Below are positions 1 through 6,679 of a DNA stretch of 13,245 nucleotides, piece by piece; the stretch's first letter is position 1, and each line of letters starts with the position of its first letter. Under the pieces are notes generated by a model that did not search any database, was not told the origin of the DNA, and saw nothing but the letters and a program-made list of their open reading frames with translations. The DNA lies in NCBI GenBank assembly GCA_002375765.1, contig DFMV01000009.1:1-13245 (forward strand), read 5' to 3'. This DNA comes from Rhizobiales bacterium UBA3584 (GTDB lineage: Bacteria; Pseudomonadota; Alphaproteobacteria; Rhizobiales; Devosiaceae). The position numbers were made by a program, and so were the translations under genes.

Positions 1-206
1 TGATCGGCAATCCCGACATCCTTCTGGCCGACGAGCCGACGGGCAATGTGGACCCCGAACTGTCCGAGCGGTTGCTGCATCTGTTCGAGCAGCTCAACAA
101 GATGGGCACGACGATAATCCTGGCCACCCACGAGGTGGCGTTGCTCGACAAGTTCGGCTATCCGCGCATGCTGCTAAACGAGGGGGAGCTGACCATCCAT
201 GAGTGA
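1..206 (+). CDS. ftsE: FtsE, cell-division ATP-binding protein (3' end only)
   Basis: This is the C-terminal part of an ABC-type ATPase; the start lies left of the window and the first whole codon begins at base 3. The visible Walker B and D-loop stretch reads LLADEPTGNVDP and is followed by an H-loop in LATHEVALLD, the usual order for FtsE/LolD-type ATPases. In this family FtsE pairs with the membrane protein FtsX at the division site and drives activation of peptidoglycan hydrolases. The stop codon (204-206) overlaps the start of ftsX by 8 bases, so the two are translationally coupled. Placement next to ftsX, more than the motifs, separates it from other small ABC ATPases. Confidence 0.93.
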   Translation, partial: IGNPDILLADEPTGNVDPELSERLLHLFEQLNKMGTTIILATHEVALLDKFGYPRMLLNEGELTIHE

Positions 207-1119
207 GGGGTTAAGGCTCAATTTTTCCCGTCCCAACCCAATCGTTCCAGCCCAATCGGTGGCGGGGCGCACCCTGATGCTTTTGATCGGCATCATGACG
301 TTTTTGTCCTGCGTGACGTTTGGCGGCGTGCTTTTGGTCCAGAAGTCGGCGATGGGCTGGTCGGCCGATGTGGGGCGCGAGCTGACCATCCAGATCCGTC
401 CGCTCGATGGCGAAGTGATCGATTCCAATCTGCGGCTTGCCGTCTCGCTGTCGGAAGCGGTGCCTGGCGTTGCGAGCGCGCGGGTGGTGTCGATCGAGGA
501 AAGCGAAGAGTTGTTGCAGCCCTGGCTGGGCGAGGGGCTGGACCTTTCGGATCTGGCCATTCCGCGGCTGGTGATCGTGCAGCTTGCCGATCCCAACGCT
601 GCCGACATCTCGCGGCTGGAAAGCGAGATTTCGGCCATTCCGGGGGCGACGCTGGAAACGCACGCGGCCTGGCGGGTGCAGCTTAACACAATGGCCGGTA
701 CGATCGTTGTTTCGGGGATATTGGTGCTCGCGCTGATCCTTGTGGCGACGGCGCTGGCGATTGTCTTTGCGACGCGTGGGACCATGTCGACCAACCGGGA
801 AATCGTCGATGTGCTCCATTTCATCGGGGCGTCCAACACGTTCATCGCCGGGGAGTTCCAGGGGCGGTTTTTGCTGCTCGGGCTCAAGGGCGGACTGGTG
901 GGCGGGGTGGCGGCCATCATCTTTTTCATCATAGCAGGAACGGCGATGAGCACGGTTGTGCCCGAACAGTCGAGCGCGCAGCTCGGGGTCTTGTTCGGGC
1001 AGTTCGCGCTGGGGATCAGCGGAATTCTGGGCATCATCGGGGTCGTTCTGGTGATTGCCGGACTAACCGCGATCACGTCGCGCTTGACGGTGCGGCGCTT
1101 CCTCTCGCAAATTTCCTGA
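199..1119 (+). CDS. ftsX: FtsX, cell-division permease-like protein
   Basis: The product has 306 residues and the FtsX layout: a short cytoplasmic N-terminus, a first membrane segment at about 25-48, a periplasmic domain at about 50-160, and three more segments at about 165-190, 220-245 and 265-293. The stretch after the second segment, STNREIVDVLHFIGASNTFI, matches the conserved FtsX cytoplasmic loop (E-x-x-x-L-x-x-x-G-A). It is the membrane partner of FtsE and links ATP hydrolysis to septal cell-wall hydrolysis. The ATG at 199 overlaps ftsE and has a GAGGGGGAG ribosome site at 180-188. No defect is visible. The fold also resembles LolC/MacB permeases, but size and the ftsE neighbour favour FtsX. 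Confidence 0.93.
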   Translation: MSEGLRLNFSRPNPIVPAQSVAGRTLMLLIGIMTFLSCVTFGGVLLVQKSAMGWSADVGRELTIQIRPLDGEVIDSNLRLAVSLSEAVPGVASARVVSIEESEELLQPWLGEGLDLSDLAIPRLVIVQLADPNAADISRLESEISAIPGATLETHAAWRVQLNTMAGTIVVSGILVLALILVATALAIVFATRGTMSTNREIVDVLHFIGASNTFIAGEFQGRFLLLGLKGGLVGGVAAIIFFIIAGTAMSTVVPEQSSAQLGVLFGQFALGISGILGIIGVVLVIAGLTAITSRLTVRRFLSQIS

Positions 1120-1120
1120 C

Positions 1121-1135
1121 GGTCCGGGGAGGACC
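1121..1135 (+). promoter_or_regulatory. Ribosome site of plsC inside a small inverted repeat
   Basis: GGTCC and GGACC (1121-1125 and 1131-1135) flank GGGGA, so the Shine-Dalgarno core (GGGGAGGA, 1126-1133) overlaps the loop and right arm of a possible 5-bp hairpin, 7 bases before the ATG. The sequence is plain; any effect on translation is a guess. Confidence 0.35.
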
Positions 1136-1140
1136 TTGCC

Positions 1141-1950
1141 ATGATCGTTCAGGCCATCCGCTCGGCGGTGTTCTATCTGCTGTTTTTCGCCCACACGATC
1201 ATTCTGGCGATCATTATCGGATTAATGTCCAGGCTGACACCGAACCTCAAATCGGTGGGCTGGAGCCTGGCACAATACTGGAACAGTGCGAATCTGTTTT
1301 TCCTGCGCTGGATCGTGGGGATCAGAACCGAGGTGACCGGGGCTGAAAACATCCCTGCGGGCGGATGCATCATCGGCGCCAAGCACCAGTCGGACTGGGA
1401 TATCTTTGCCGTCTTGCCCCATGTGGGGCACCCCGCATTCATCGCCAAAAAAGAACTGCTCGACATACCGCTTTTTGGCTGGGCGGCGCGCTGGATGGAT
1501 ACGATTTCGGTCGATCGCAAAAAGGGCAAGGATGCGTTGCCCGCCATGATGGACGAGGCCAGGGCGGCCCTGGGCAAGGGTTGCCGGGTGATCATATTCC
1601 CCGAAGGCACGCGCCGCGCGCCGCTCGATACGCCGGCCTACCGCTCGGGGATCGTGCGGATGTATCTGGCCATGGATGTGCCGGTGGTGCCCGTCGCGCT
1701 GACGTCGGGGCTCTATTGGGGGCGCAACAGCCCCGTTTTGTGGCCGGGGACGGCGCGGGCCAAATTTCTCGAGCCGATCCCGCCGGGGCTACCGGGGGAT
1801 GAGTTTTTGAAAACTCTGATCGCGCGCATCGAAACCGAGACCGACGCCATGGTGCTCGAAGACGCGAGAAAGGGCCTTGCACGGCCGATCTCGCCACGGC
1901 TTCGCGCTCGGCTCAACGAACTTGAAGCCAAATCGGGCGCCTCGTCCTGA
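1141..1950 (+). CDS. plsC: 1-acyl-sn-glycerol-3-phosphate acyltransferase (PlsC family)
   Basis: The product has 269 residues. A hydrophobic N-terminal segment (about 8-30) is followed by the acyltransferase catalytic motif HQSDWD (H82, D87; the HX4D motif) and the glycerol-phosphate binding motif FPEGTR (153-158). Family knowledge: PlsC adds the second acyl chain to lysophosphatidic acid at the inner membrane, giving phosphatidic acid for phospholipid synthesis. The ATG follows a GGGGAGGA ribosome site. It lies 21 bases behind ftsX and is probably co-transcribed with ftsEX, which would link membrane synthesis and division. Related lyso-lipid acyltransferases share these motifs, so the exact acceptor lipid is not proven. 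Confidence 0.88.
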   Translation: MIVQAIRSAVFYLLFFAHTIILAIIIGLMSRLTPNLKSVGWSLAQYWNSANLFFLRWIVGIRTEVTGAENIPAGGCIIGAKHQSDWDIFAVLPHVGHPAFIAKKELLDIPLFGWAARWMDTISVDRKKGKDALPAMMDEARAALGKGCRVIIFPEGTRRAPLDTPAYRSGIVRMYLAMDVPVVPVALTSGLYWGRNSPVLWPGTARAKFLEPIPPGLPGDEFLKTLIARIETETDAMVLEDARKGLARPISPRLRARLNELEAKSGASS

Positions 1951-2069
1951 CCTCTCGCGCTCATCGGTGTTCCAGTCATCAAAATGCGATAGATTGTGTT
2001 TTGCCGTAATCGGGACACAATATCTTGACATCGCTTATGAGGAATGGGACGATTTGGGAGTGCATGGGA

Positions 2070-2103
2070 TTGACGCTTCCTCCATTTTGTTCTAATTTTG
2101 TTC
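2070..2103 (+). promoter_or_regulatory. SOS-controlled promoter: LexA box over the -10
   Basis: GTTC-N7-GTTC lies at 2089-2103 (second GTTC at 2100-2103). This is the direct-repeat LexA operator known from Alphaproteobacteria. It sits on a promoter-like pair, TTGACG (2070-2075) and TAATTT (2093-2098) with 17-base spacing, so bound LexA would cover the -10. The next gene downstream in this direction starts at 2199, which leaves a leader of about 95 bases. Confidence 0.8.
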
Positions 2104-2137
2104 TCATTGGGCCGGTTCGGTCGGAGTGACTGCCGGT

Positions 2138-2164
2138 CACCAAATGAATTTTTCGCCTTTGGTG
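2138..2164 (+). repeat. Inverted repeat in the leader of the SOS gene
   Basis: CACCAAA (2138-2144) and TTTGGTG (2158-2164) form a perfect 7-bp stem with a 13-base loop, inside the presumed 5' untranslated leader and before the ribosome site at 2189-2193. No T-run follows, so it is not a terminator. A role in mRNA folding is possible but unsupported. Confidence 0.35.
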
Positions 2165-2198
2165 GCGGGATAGCGCGGGGCCGTTTTCGAGGGTGGCC

Positions 2199-2540
2199 AT
2201 GATCGGATTGAACAGCATTGCGGAAGCCGGCATTGGCGAGAGCGCCAGTGTGCTTTGGACCGGACGGTCGGGCCGGCGTTATCTGATGGAGCGCGAGCGG
2301 GAGGCCGGGGTCGCCATGACGCCGACCCGGCTTTATGCGCTCGAAGACAACGGAGTGATCGGCTGGGCCGGCACCGCCGAAGATCTTATCGGCGACCATC
2401 GGGCACGCGAAAAATTCCGCCGGTTGAGCGCGAGCGGGGCCAGCATGCTCTCGCTTGCCGCTCCGAGCGATCCGCTGGCGGTGATGACGCTTGTGTGGGA
2501 TCTCGAAGGCAGCCGGAGGGCGCTAGGCCGGGCTGCCTGA
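2199..2540 (+). CDS. Small unknown protein under SOS control
   Basis: The product has 113 residues and I do not recognise its family. It is soluble, with no signal peptide or membrane segment. The central part is rich in charged residues (ERERE at the front, DHRAREKFRR in the middle), with an aliphatic stretch near the end (PLAVMTLVWDLEG). I chose ATG 2199 because GAGGG at 2189-2193 lies at proper spacing; a GTG two codons upstream (2193) overlaps that site. The promoter carries a perfect LexA box, so DNA-damage induction is likely. Known small SOS proteins of Alphaproteobacteria include division inhibitors such as SidA of Caulobacter, but SidA is a membrane peptide and this is not one. Function is unknown. 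Confidence 0.75.
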   Translation: MIGLNSIAEAGIGESASVLWTGRSGRRYLMEREREAGVAMTPTRLYALEDNGVIGWAGTAEDLIGDHRAREKFRRLSASGASMLSLAAPSDPLAVMTLVWDLEGSRRALGRAA

Positions 2541-2739
2541 ACCGGAATATCAAATCGGATCCATGATCGCATTAGCTGCAACACCGTTTGCTCAACGGTA
2601 CGGTTTATGCTGGACGATTGCGTGTTTAGACGTTGTTTCTGCGAGGACGAAATAACGGCTTGGGACGACATGGGCCAGGGGAGTAATAGTGTCTTGCCGT
2701 GGTCAAATAAACAGTGCGGCTCGTGCGGTGAAGATGTGA

Positions 2740-2783
2740 ATACAGTTACAGGTTTGCCAGATACAGTGAAATGCTCTTAAATA
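2740..2783 (+). promoter_or_regulatory. Putative promoter of the LuxR-type gene with ATACAGT repeats
   Basis: TTGCCA (2754-2759) and TTAAAT (2777-2782) are spaced by 17 bases and would start RNA near 2790, just before the ATG at 2815. Two copies of ATACAGT (2740-2746 and 2761-2767) are 21 bases apart, about two helix turns, one before the -35 and one in the spacer. This is a plausible regulator site, seen by eye only. The 274-base gap 2541-2814 holds nothing else I can support. Confidence 0.4.
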
Positions 2784-2814
2784 CAAATGTGTGAGGGTCT
2801 TCGGGGGACGGGGC

Positions 2815-3918
2815 ATGTTGCCGGAGGGTGTTCGTGCGGCAGTTGACGGGCTTTATGAGGCCGGATTCGAGCGCGGATTGTGGCAGGCAGGTCTGGCGCG
2901 ATTGTGCGATGCCATTGGGGCGGATTCGGCCATCACCGTGCCGAGGGTGGCTACCGAGGACACGATCAACCTGCCGTTCTCGTCCGACCTCACCGAGTTC
3001 GCCGAGCGCTTTGTGGTTGATGGGTGGCATCTCGACGACTACCGCGCCAACCGAGGCTGGCCGCTGACGGACCGCGGACAAACCATCGTGCTCGAGCAGG
3101 ATATCGCGACCGAGGAGGATCATCAGCGCGAGCCGATCTACCAGGAGCTCATGTTGCCTTACGGCAAAAAGTGGTGGGGCGGAATAACCTTCAAGTCGCC
3201 CAGCCGCCAATATGTGCTGTCGGTGTTTCGCGGTGCAAAGGGCGAAATGTTCTCGGAGGACGACCGGTTGCTGTTCGGGGCCATTTCAGGTCACCTAGCG
3301 CGAGTCGTTACGACGGCCGAGCGCGTGGGCTGGGTGCAGACGTCGCTTGGGCTGGGCATGCTTGATGCCCTCAACGATGCGGCCATCCTGCTCGACAGCC
3401 AGGGCCAGGTGATCGAGATGACACGCGGCGCAGAGCATATGATGGGAGATAGTCTAACTGTGCTCGGCCGCAAGGTGACCTCCCACAACCGGACCGTTGC
3501 CCGCAGCGTTTCGGCGGCGATAAGCAAGGTGGTTGCGGAGGGGCCGGATGCATCGGGACCGCTGCGCATCGAAAGACCCGGTCGGCGTCCATTGCTGCTC
3601 GATGTGCTGCCGGTGCCCACCCGGTTTGACGGCGTGTTCTTTTTTGCGCGATTCATCGTGTTGTTGACCGATCTTGACCGCCAGCCAATGCCCAGCGCCG
3701 CGCTGCTCAAACAGGCGTTCGGCCTTACCCCGGCCGAAGCGCGCGTCGCCCTTGAGCTTACATCGGGATTGAGTCTGTCCGAGGCAGCGGAGAAGTGCGG
3801 GATAGCCCGTGAGACCGCCAAAACCCATCTTAATTCGATATTCTTTAAAACCGACACTAACCGGCAAGGCGCCCTTGTCGGGCTGATCCGATCCGTTATG
3901 GCCCGGCGCTCCGGCTGA
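2815..3918 (+). CDS. LuxR-type helix-turn-helix transcriptional regulator
   Basis: The product has 367 residues from ATG 2815; a GTG at 2791 is in frame but falls at the predicted transcription start, whereas GGGGGA at 2803-2808 fits the ATG. The last ~65 residues form a LuxR/GerE DNA-binding domain: FGLTPAEARVALELTSGLSL, then AAEKCGIARETAKTHLNSIF as the recognition helix region. The N-terminal ~170 residues are rich in aromatic residues and do not match the classic acyl-homoserine-lactone domain as far as I can see. The middle (GMLDALNDAAILLDSQGQVI) looks PAS-like. It therefore probably senses an unknown signal. It lies directly upstream of the lipoprotein/Slam pair in the same direction, so it may control them; this is inference from position. 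Confidence 0.82.
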   Translation: MLPEGVRAAVDGLYEAGFERGLWQAGLARLCDAIGADSAITVPRVATEDTINLPFSSDLTEFAERFVVDGWHLDDYRANRGWPLTDRGQTIVLEQDIATEEDHQREPIYQELMLPYGKKWWGGITFKSPSRQYVLSVFRGAKGEMFSEDDRLLFGAISGHLARVVTTAERVGWVQTSLGLGMLDALNDAAILLDSQGQVIEMTRGAEHMMGDSLTVLGRKVTSHNRTVARSVSAAISKVVAEGPDASGPLRIERPGRRPLLLDVLPVPTRFDGVFFFARFIVLLTDLDRQPMPSAALLKQAFGLTPAEARVALELTSGLSLSEAAEKCGIARETAKTHLNSIFFKTDTNRQGALVGLIRSVMARRSG

Positions 3919-4011
3919 CAATCGGTGCGGGTCTGACGTTTTTTCGCCGCCGCCGCCCAACCCTCCCCCGGGTGGGGGATACTGAGGTGTTCGACCGGTC
4001 GTTAGCGTCCC

Positions 4012-4022
4012 TTCTGACAGAA
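4012..4022. promoter_or_regulatory. 11-base palindrome upstream of the lipoprotein gene
   Basis: TTCTGACAGAA is a perfect 5+1+5 palindrome about 60 bases before the lipoprotein start, and a further TCTGA follows at 4024-4028. It could be an operator for the neighbouring LuxR-type regulator. I do not recognise it as a Fur, Zur or other known box, and no clear -10/-35 pair is visible nearby. Confidence 0.3.
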
Positions 4023-4081
4023 ATCTGATCGCGCACCGGCACTGACCGCGGCGCTTTTGGAGACAACTTCAGGGGAACCCC

Positions 4082-5008
4082 ATGCAGAGATATACTCCGT
4101 TTTTTGTTATCGGCCTTTCCGCAACGCTGTTGGCGGGATGCTCCTCGACCGGCAGCACAGGGGGCGGCGGAGGCGGGGGGACGCCTTCGCCGGCAGTGTT
4201 TGCCGTATCGGCTGGAACCGCGAGCGAGGCGTTGGCGGACGGCCAGACCCTGATGGCCTATAACAGCCTGATGAGCGCCGCTGTCGAACACGACTTCGAC
4301 GCTTTAGAAACGAGGGCGCTCGAGGACACGGCATTTTCGATTGCCGCCAATGACCAGGGCGGCCTCGATGTGACCATCGACGGCCTCACCCACAGCTTTG
4401 CCGCCACCGATATCAGCGGCGGAACCCTTGAGTTTGATGGTCTCGGGCCGGGGCCATACTACAGGCTCGACAGTTGGCAGGGAGATGTCGTCGATGTGCT
4501 CGATGTGTCCAACGCCGCGCACCATCAGGTGTGGAGCTATTTCTGGGATCCTGCCGGAGAAGCGATCAGCGGGTTTGCGGTCGTGGGCACCGAAACCATG
4601 CCTGGCGATGTGCCAAGCACAGCAACCGCCACATACTCGGGCTTTGCGGGCGCAGCCCTGACCGACAGCGGCACGTTCAACGACACGACCCGCATTGTGG
4701 GGGACCTGACGATGTCGGCTGATTTCAATGCCGGTCAGATATCGGGGCTGGTCGACAATATCGAGGTGCTTGGCGGTTCTGCAGTCAGCGGCACCGTGGC
4801 CCTTGACAGTGCGGCGATCTCGGGCACGGGGTTCAGCGGGACAATCACCCCGGACAACGACCTTCTAACGGCGTTCACTCTCACCGATCTGGGGGGCACC
4901 TATAGCGGCAAATTCTATGGCGCGAGCGGCGAGGAAGTGGGCGGCGTAATGGCTATCAGTGGCGACGAAACGGTCGGCACCGGTGTTTTCTCGGCAATAA
5001 GGGACTGA
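4082..5008 (+). CDS. Surface lipoprotein with TbpB-like barrel, likely Slam cargo
   Basis: The product has 308 residues. A lipoprotein signal peptide ends in the lipobox LAGC, with C20 as the lipidated residue and serines at +2 and +3. A seven-glycine run (27-33) follows, like the flexible anchor of Slam-exported lipoproteins such as fHbp. The mature part is rich in G, S, T and D. Its last ~120 residues alternate short strands (SGTVALDSAAISGTGFSGTI) and end in GKFYGASGEEVGGVMAI plus GVFSAIRD, the closing pattern of the TbpB-type barrel domain. A good ribosome site (AGGGGA, 4071-4076) precedes the ATG. The adjacent Slam gene strongly suggests display on the outer surface. The ligand is unknown; metal, haem or a protein partner are all possible. 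Confidence 0.8.
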   Translation: MQRYTPFFVIGLSATLLAGCSSTGSTGGGGGGGTPSPAVFAVSAGTASEALADGQTLMAYNSLMSAAVEHDFDALETRALEDTAFSIAANDQGGLDVTIDGLTHSFAATDISGGTLEFDGLGPGPYYRLDSWQGDVVDVLDVSNAAHHQVWSYFWDPAGEAISGFAVVGTETMPGDVPSTATATYSGFAGAALTDSGTFNDTTRIVGDLTMSADFNAGQISGLVDNIEVLGGSAVSGTVALDSAAISGTGFSGTITPDNDLLTAFTLTDLGGTYSGKFYGASGEEVGGVMAISGDETVGTGVFSAIRD

Positions 5009-5030
5009 TTGCGAACCTCCAACCTGCAAA

Positions 5031-5064
5031 GGGTACGGCATCAGTGTGTCGTACCCGTCTTTTT
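5031..5064 (+). terminator. Terminator/attenuator-like hairpin between lipoprotein and Slam genes
   Basis: GGGTACG (5031-5037) pairs with CGTACCC (5050-5056). With two G-U pairs the stem extends to 11 bp around a CAGT loop, and GTCTTTTT follows. This has the form of an intrinsic terminator, but the Slam ribosome site (GAGGGG, 5065-5070) comes immediately after it. Partial read-through would give more lipoprotein than translocator. Confidence 0.65.
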
Positions 5065-5079
5065 GAGGGGACCTGGACG

Positions 5080-6363
5080 ATGCGCATTCCGATCTTCTTC
5101 ATGGCGCTTGTCCTGGGCATGGCAGGGACGGCAGCGGCTAGCGGACCGGACGGTAAGCTTCTGGCACGGCTTCTGGCGTGGGGTGACCACGACGGTGCGC
5201 GCGCCCATCTTGCCGCCACTGTCTCCGAACCGGCACTGCATGCCCTCCATCGCACCCATCTCGAAGGGCTGATCGCCCGGCAGCAAGGTCGGAACGCTGA
5301 CGCCGTTGCGCTCTTTCGTTCCGTTTTGGTCATCGATCCCGATTTCGTGGCGGCACGCGTTGAGTTGTCCAGAACTCTGCTTGCGATGCGCAATTTCGAG
5401 GGCGCGGCGCATCATCTCGACATTCTCGCACTCAATGCCAATGACGGGATCCACAGCCTTGCGCAGTCCGGTCTCGACCATATCAGGGCCAATCGGGGCT
5501 ATGGCGCACAGATGCATTTTTCCATCGCGCCGTCGAGCAATCTCAATCGGGGAAGCGGCCACCAGACCTTCAACGCGGGTGGGCTGGCGTTTGCCATCGA
5601 TCCGGGTTCACGCCAGACGGCCGGCATGGGCGTAACGATTGGGGCGAGTGCATATAACAGCTTTATTCTTGGCAACGGGCAGGCCCTCGTCGCAAGCGCC
5701 TCAGCCGATCTGACCACCGATATCGAGGGAAGCCGCGCCGAACAGATTTCGCTCAATGCCGGGCTCAGCTGGCAGGGCCGCGTCGGCGGCGCCCGATTTG
5801 CCATTGGTCCGATCATCAATGCAACATTTTCAGCCTTCGAGCCGCATCTGATGCGCTATGGACTAAGCGGAGACTTCGCCGCTTCCGCAGGTGCGCAAAA
5901 TCTTGTGGGGTTGAGCTTTACCGCACTGGGGCAGGACTATGCATCCGAGACCTATCGCAACGGGTTTCGGGTTCTGGCGGGCGCGCAACTGACCCATGCG
6001 TTCATGCCTGCCTTGCGGGCAAGCGTTGAAACGGGCGTGGATATCGAACGCACTCAAAGCGCCCATCTCGACAGAAACGGAATTTATGGGGAAGTGAGGG
6101 TGGAGCGCGATTGGCGGGGCGGGTTCTCGACCTCGATCTTTGCGCGCTACGCCAGAGAACAGTATCTGGGAAATTACCCCGGCACCGGCGCCCCACGCGT
6201 CGATGACCGGCTAAGCGCAGGCGTCACCGTTTCGAACAGCCAGATCGATCTTGGCGGTTTTACGCCGACGCTGGGCTACAGTTATACGCGGCAGTTTTCC
6301 AATGTGAGCTTTTTCGATCATGACAGCCACGATGTCACGTTTGGGCTGACCAAAGCCTTTTAA
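5080..6363 (+). CDS. Slam, surface lipoprotein assembly modifier (type XI secretion)
   Basis: The product has 427 residues from ATG 5080, which follows GAGGGG at 5065-5070; an in-frame GTG at 5044 lies inside the hairpin and lacks a ribosome site. A Sec signal peptide ends near residue 20 (AGTAAA). A helical TPR-like part covers about 25-125, with repeats such as GLIARQQGRNADAVALFRSV. The rest is a beta-barrel typical of the Slam (DUF560) family, opening with FSIAPSSNLNRGSG, which resembles the family's AP-S-N-N-R signature. It ends in FGLTKAF, a terminal phenylalanine as expected for BAM-inserted barrels. Slam moves lipoproteins across the outer membrane to the cell surface, and the gene just upstream is the obvious client. 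Confidence 0.85.
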   Translation: MRIPIFFMALVLGMAGTAAASGPDGKLLARLLAWGDHDGARAHLAATVSEPALHALHRTHLEGLIARQQGRNADAVALFRSVLVIDPDFVAARVELSRTLLAMRNFEGAAHHLDILALNANDGIHSLAQSGLDHIRANRGYGAQMHFSIAPSSNLNRGSGHQTFNAGGLAFAIDPGSRQTAGMGVTIGASAYNSFILGNGQALVASASADLTTDIEGSRAEQISLNAGLSWQGRVGGARFAIGPIINATFSAFEPHLMRYGLSGDFAASAGAQNLVGLSFTALGQDYASETYRNGFRVLAGAQLTHAFMPALRASVETGVDIERTQSAHLDRNGIYGEVRVERDWRGGFSTSIFARYAREQYLGNYPGTGAPRVDDRLSAGVTVSNSQIDLGGFTPTLGYSYTRQFSNVSFFDHDSHDVTFGLTKAF

Positions 6364-6438
6364 GTCGTGATCCTGATCGTGCCCCCGCCGCAATTGCCGG
6401 TTCCCATCAACCTCCGATTTTGCTAAGCGAAACGCCGT

Positions 6439-6478
6439 GGTCCCGTAGCTCAGCAGGATAGAGCATCAGATTCCTAAT
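6439..6478 (+). tRNA. 5' half of tRNA-Arg(CCT), broken in the anticodon loop
   Basis: Acceptor strand GGTCCCG (6439-6445), TA, D-stem GCTC/GAGC (6448-6451 and 6461-6464) with loop AGCAGGATA, and anticodon stem TCAGA (6466-6470) are all in order. The loop TTCCTAA (6471-6477) gives anticodon CCT. The 3' stem should read TCTGA, but the sequence continues TTAGG and no T-arm or CGGGACC acceptor follows. The gene is therefore cut at the loop. This marks the left junction of an inserted element; the missing 3' half is not in the window. Confidence 0.85.
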
Positions 6479-6482
6479 TAGG
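6466..6482. other. Left attachment junction (attL) of the inserted element
   Basis: The tRNA match stops within or just after TTCCTAAT, which is the likely crossover core. The junction sequence CCTAATTAGG (6473-6482) is a perfect 10-base palindrome, as often seen where tyrosine recombinases exchange strands. The assignment rests on the broken tRNA and on the integrase gene 200 bases to the right. The exact core needs the right junction, which lies outside. Confidence 0.65.
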
Positions 6483-6560
6483 TATTCACTGCGCTTCCCC
6501 GAAAAAATATGCGTTTAAGAACAGCGGCTTAAACATGCGTGCGTCTGGATTGTTGTCCGA

Positions 6561-6658
6561 TTGACAGCTAGCACAGTTTAGCACAGTATGGATTTTTGCT
6601 GTTTGTGTTCAGAGAATTAGTCGCGCACGGCAAAATAGAAGCACAGTTTTAGCACGAG
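6561..6658 (+). repeat. Iterated TAGCACAG motifs and possible promoter before the integrase
   Basis: TAGCACAGT occurs at 6569-6577 and 6579-6587. A second pair, AGCACAGT (6640-6647) and TAGCACGAG (6650-6658), lies about 70 bases further on, in the same orientation and with nearly the same 10-base internal spacing. A perfect TTGACA sits at 6561-6566, so the first pair would lie in the spacer and -10 of a promoter, although the -10 is poor. These look like arm-type integrase binding sites or an autoregulatory operator. Besides the tRNA piece, the 6364-6679 stretch holds nothing else I can support. Confidence 0.5.
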
Positions 6659-6679
6659 CAGGATGCACCTAATTCCTCA

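Noticed and set aside
174..1142. Long minus-strand open frame opposite ftsX
   Set aside because: It is the antisense shadow of ftsX: low-complexity S/T/P-rich translation, no ribosome site, and the plus-strand protein is a clear FtsX.
2508..2537. Terminator at the end of the SOS gene (GGCAGCC...GGCTGCC)
   Set aside because: The 7-bp stem lies inside the coding sequence just before the stop and is not followed by a T-run.
3960..3980. Intrinsic terminator after the LuxR-type gene (CCCCC/GGGGG)
   Set aside because: The loop is very short, the pairing is low-complexity and no T-run follows; the T6 run near 3939-3944 lies before it with no hairpin in front.
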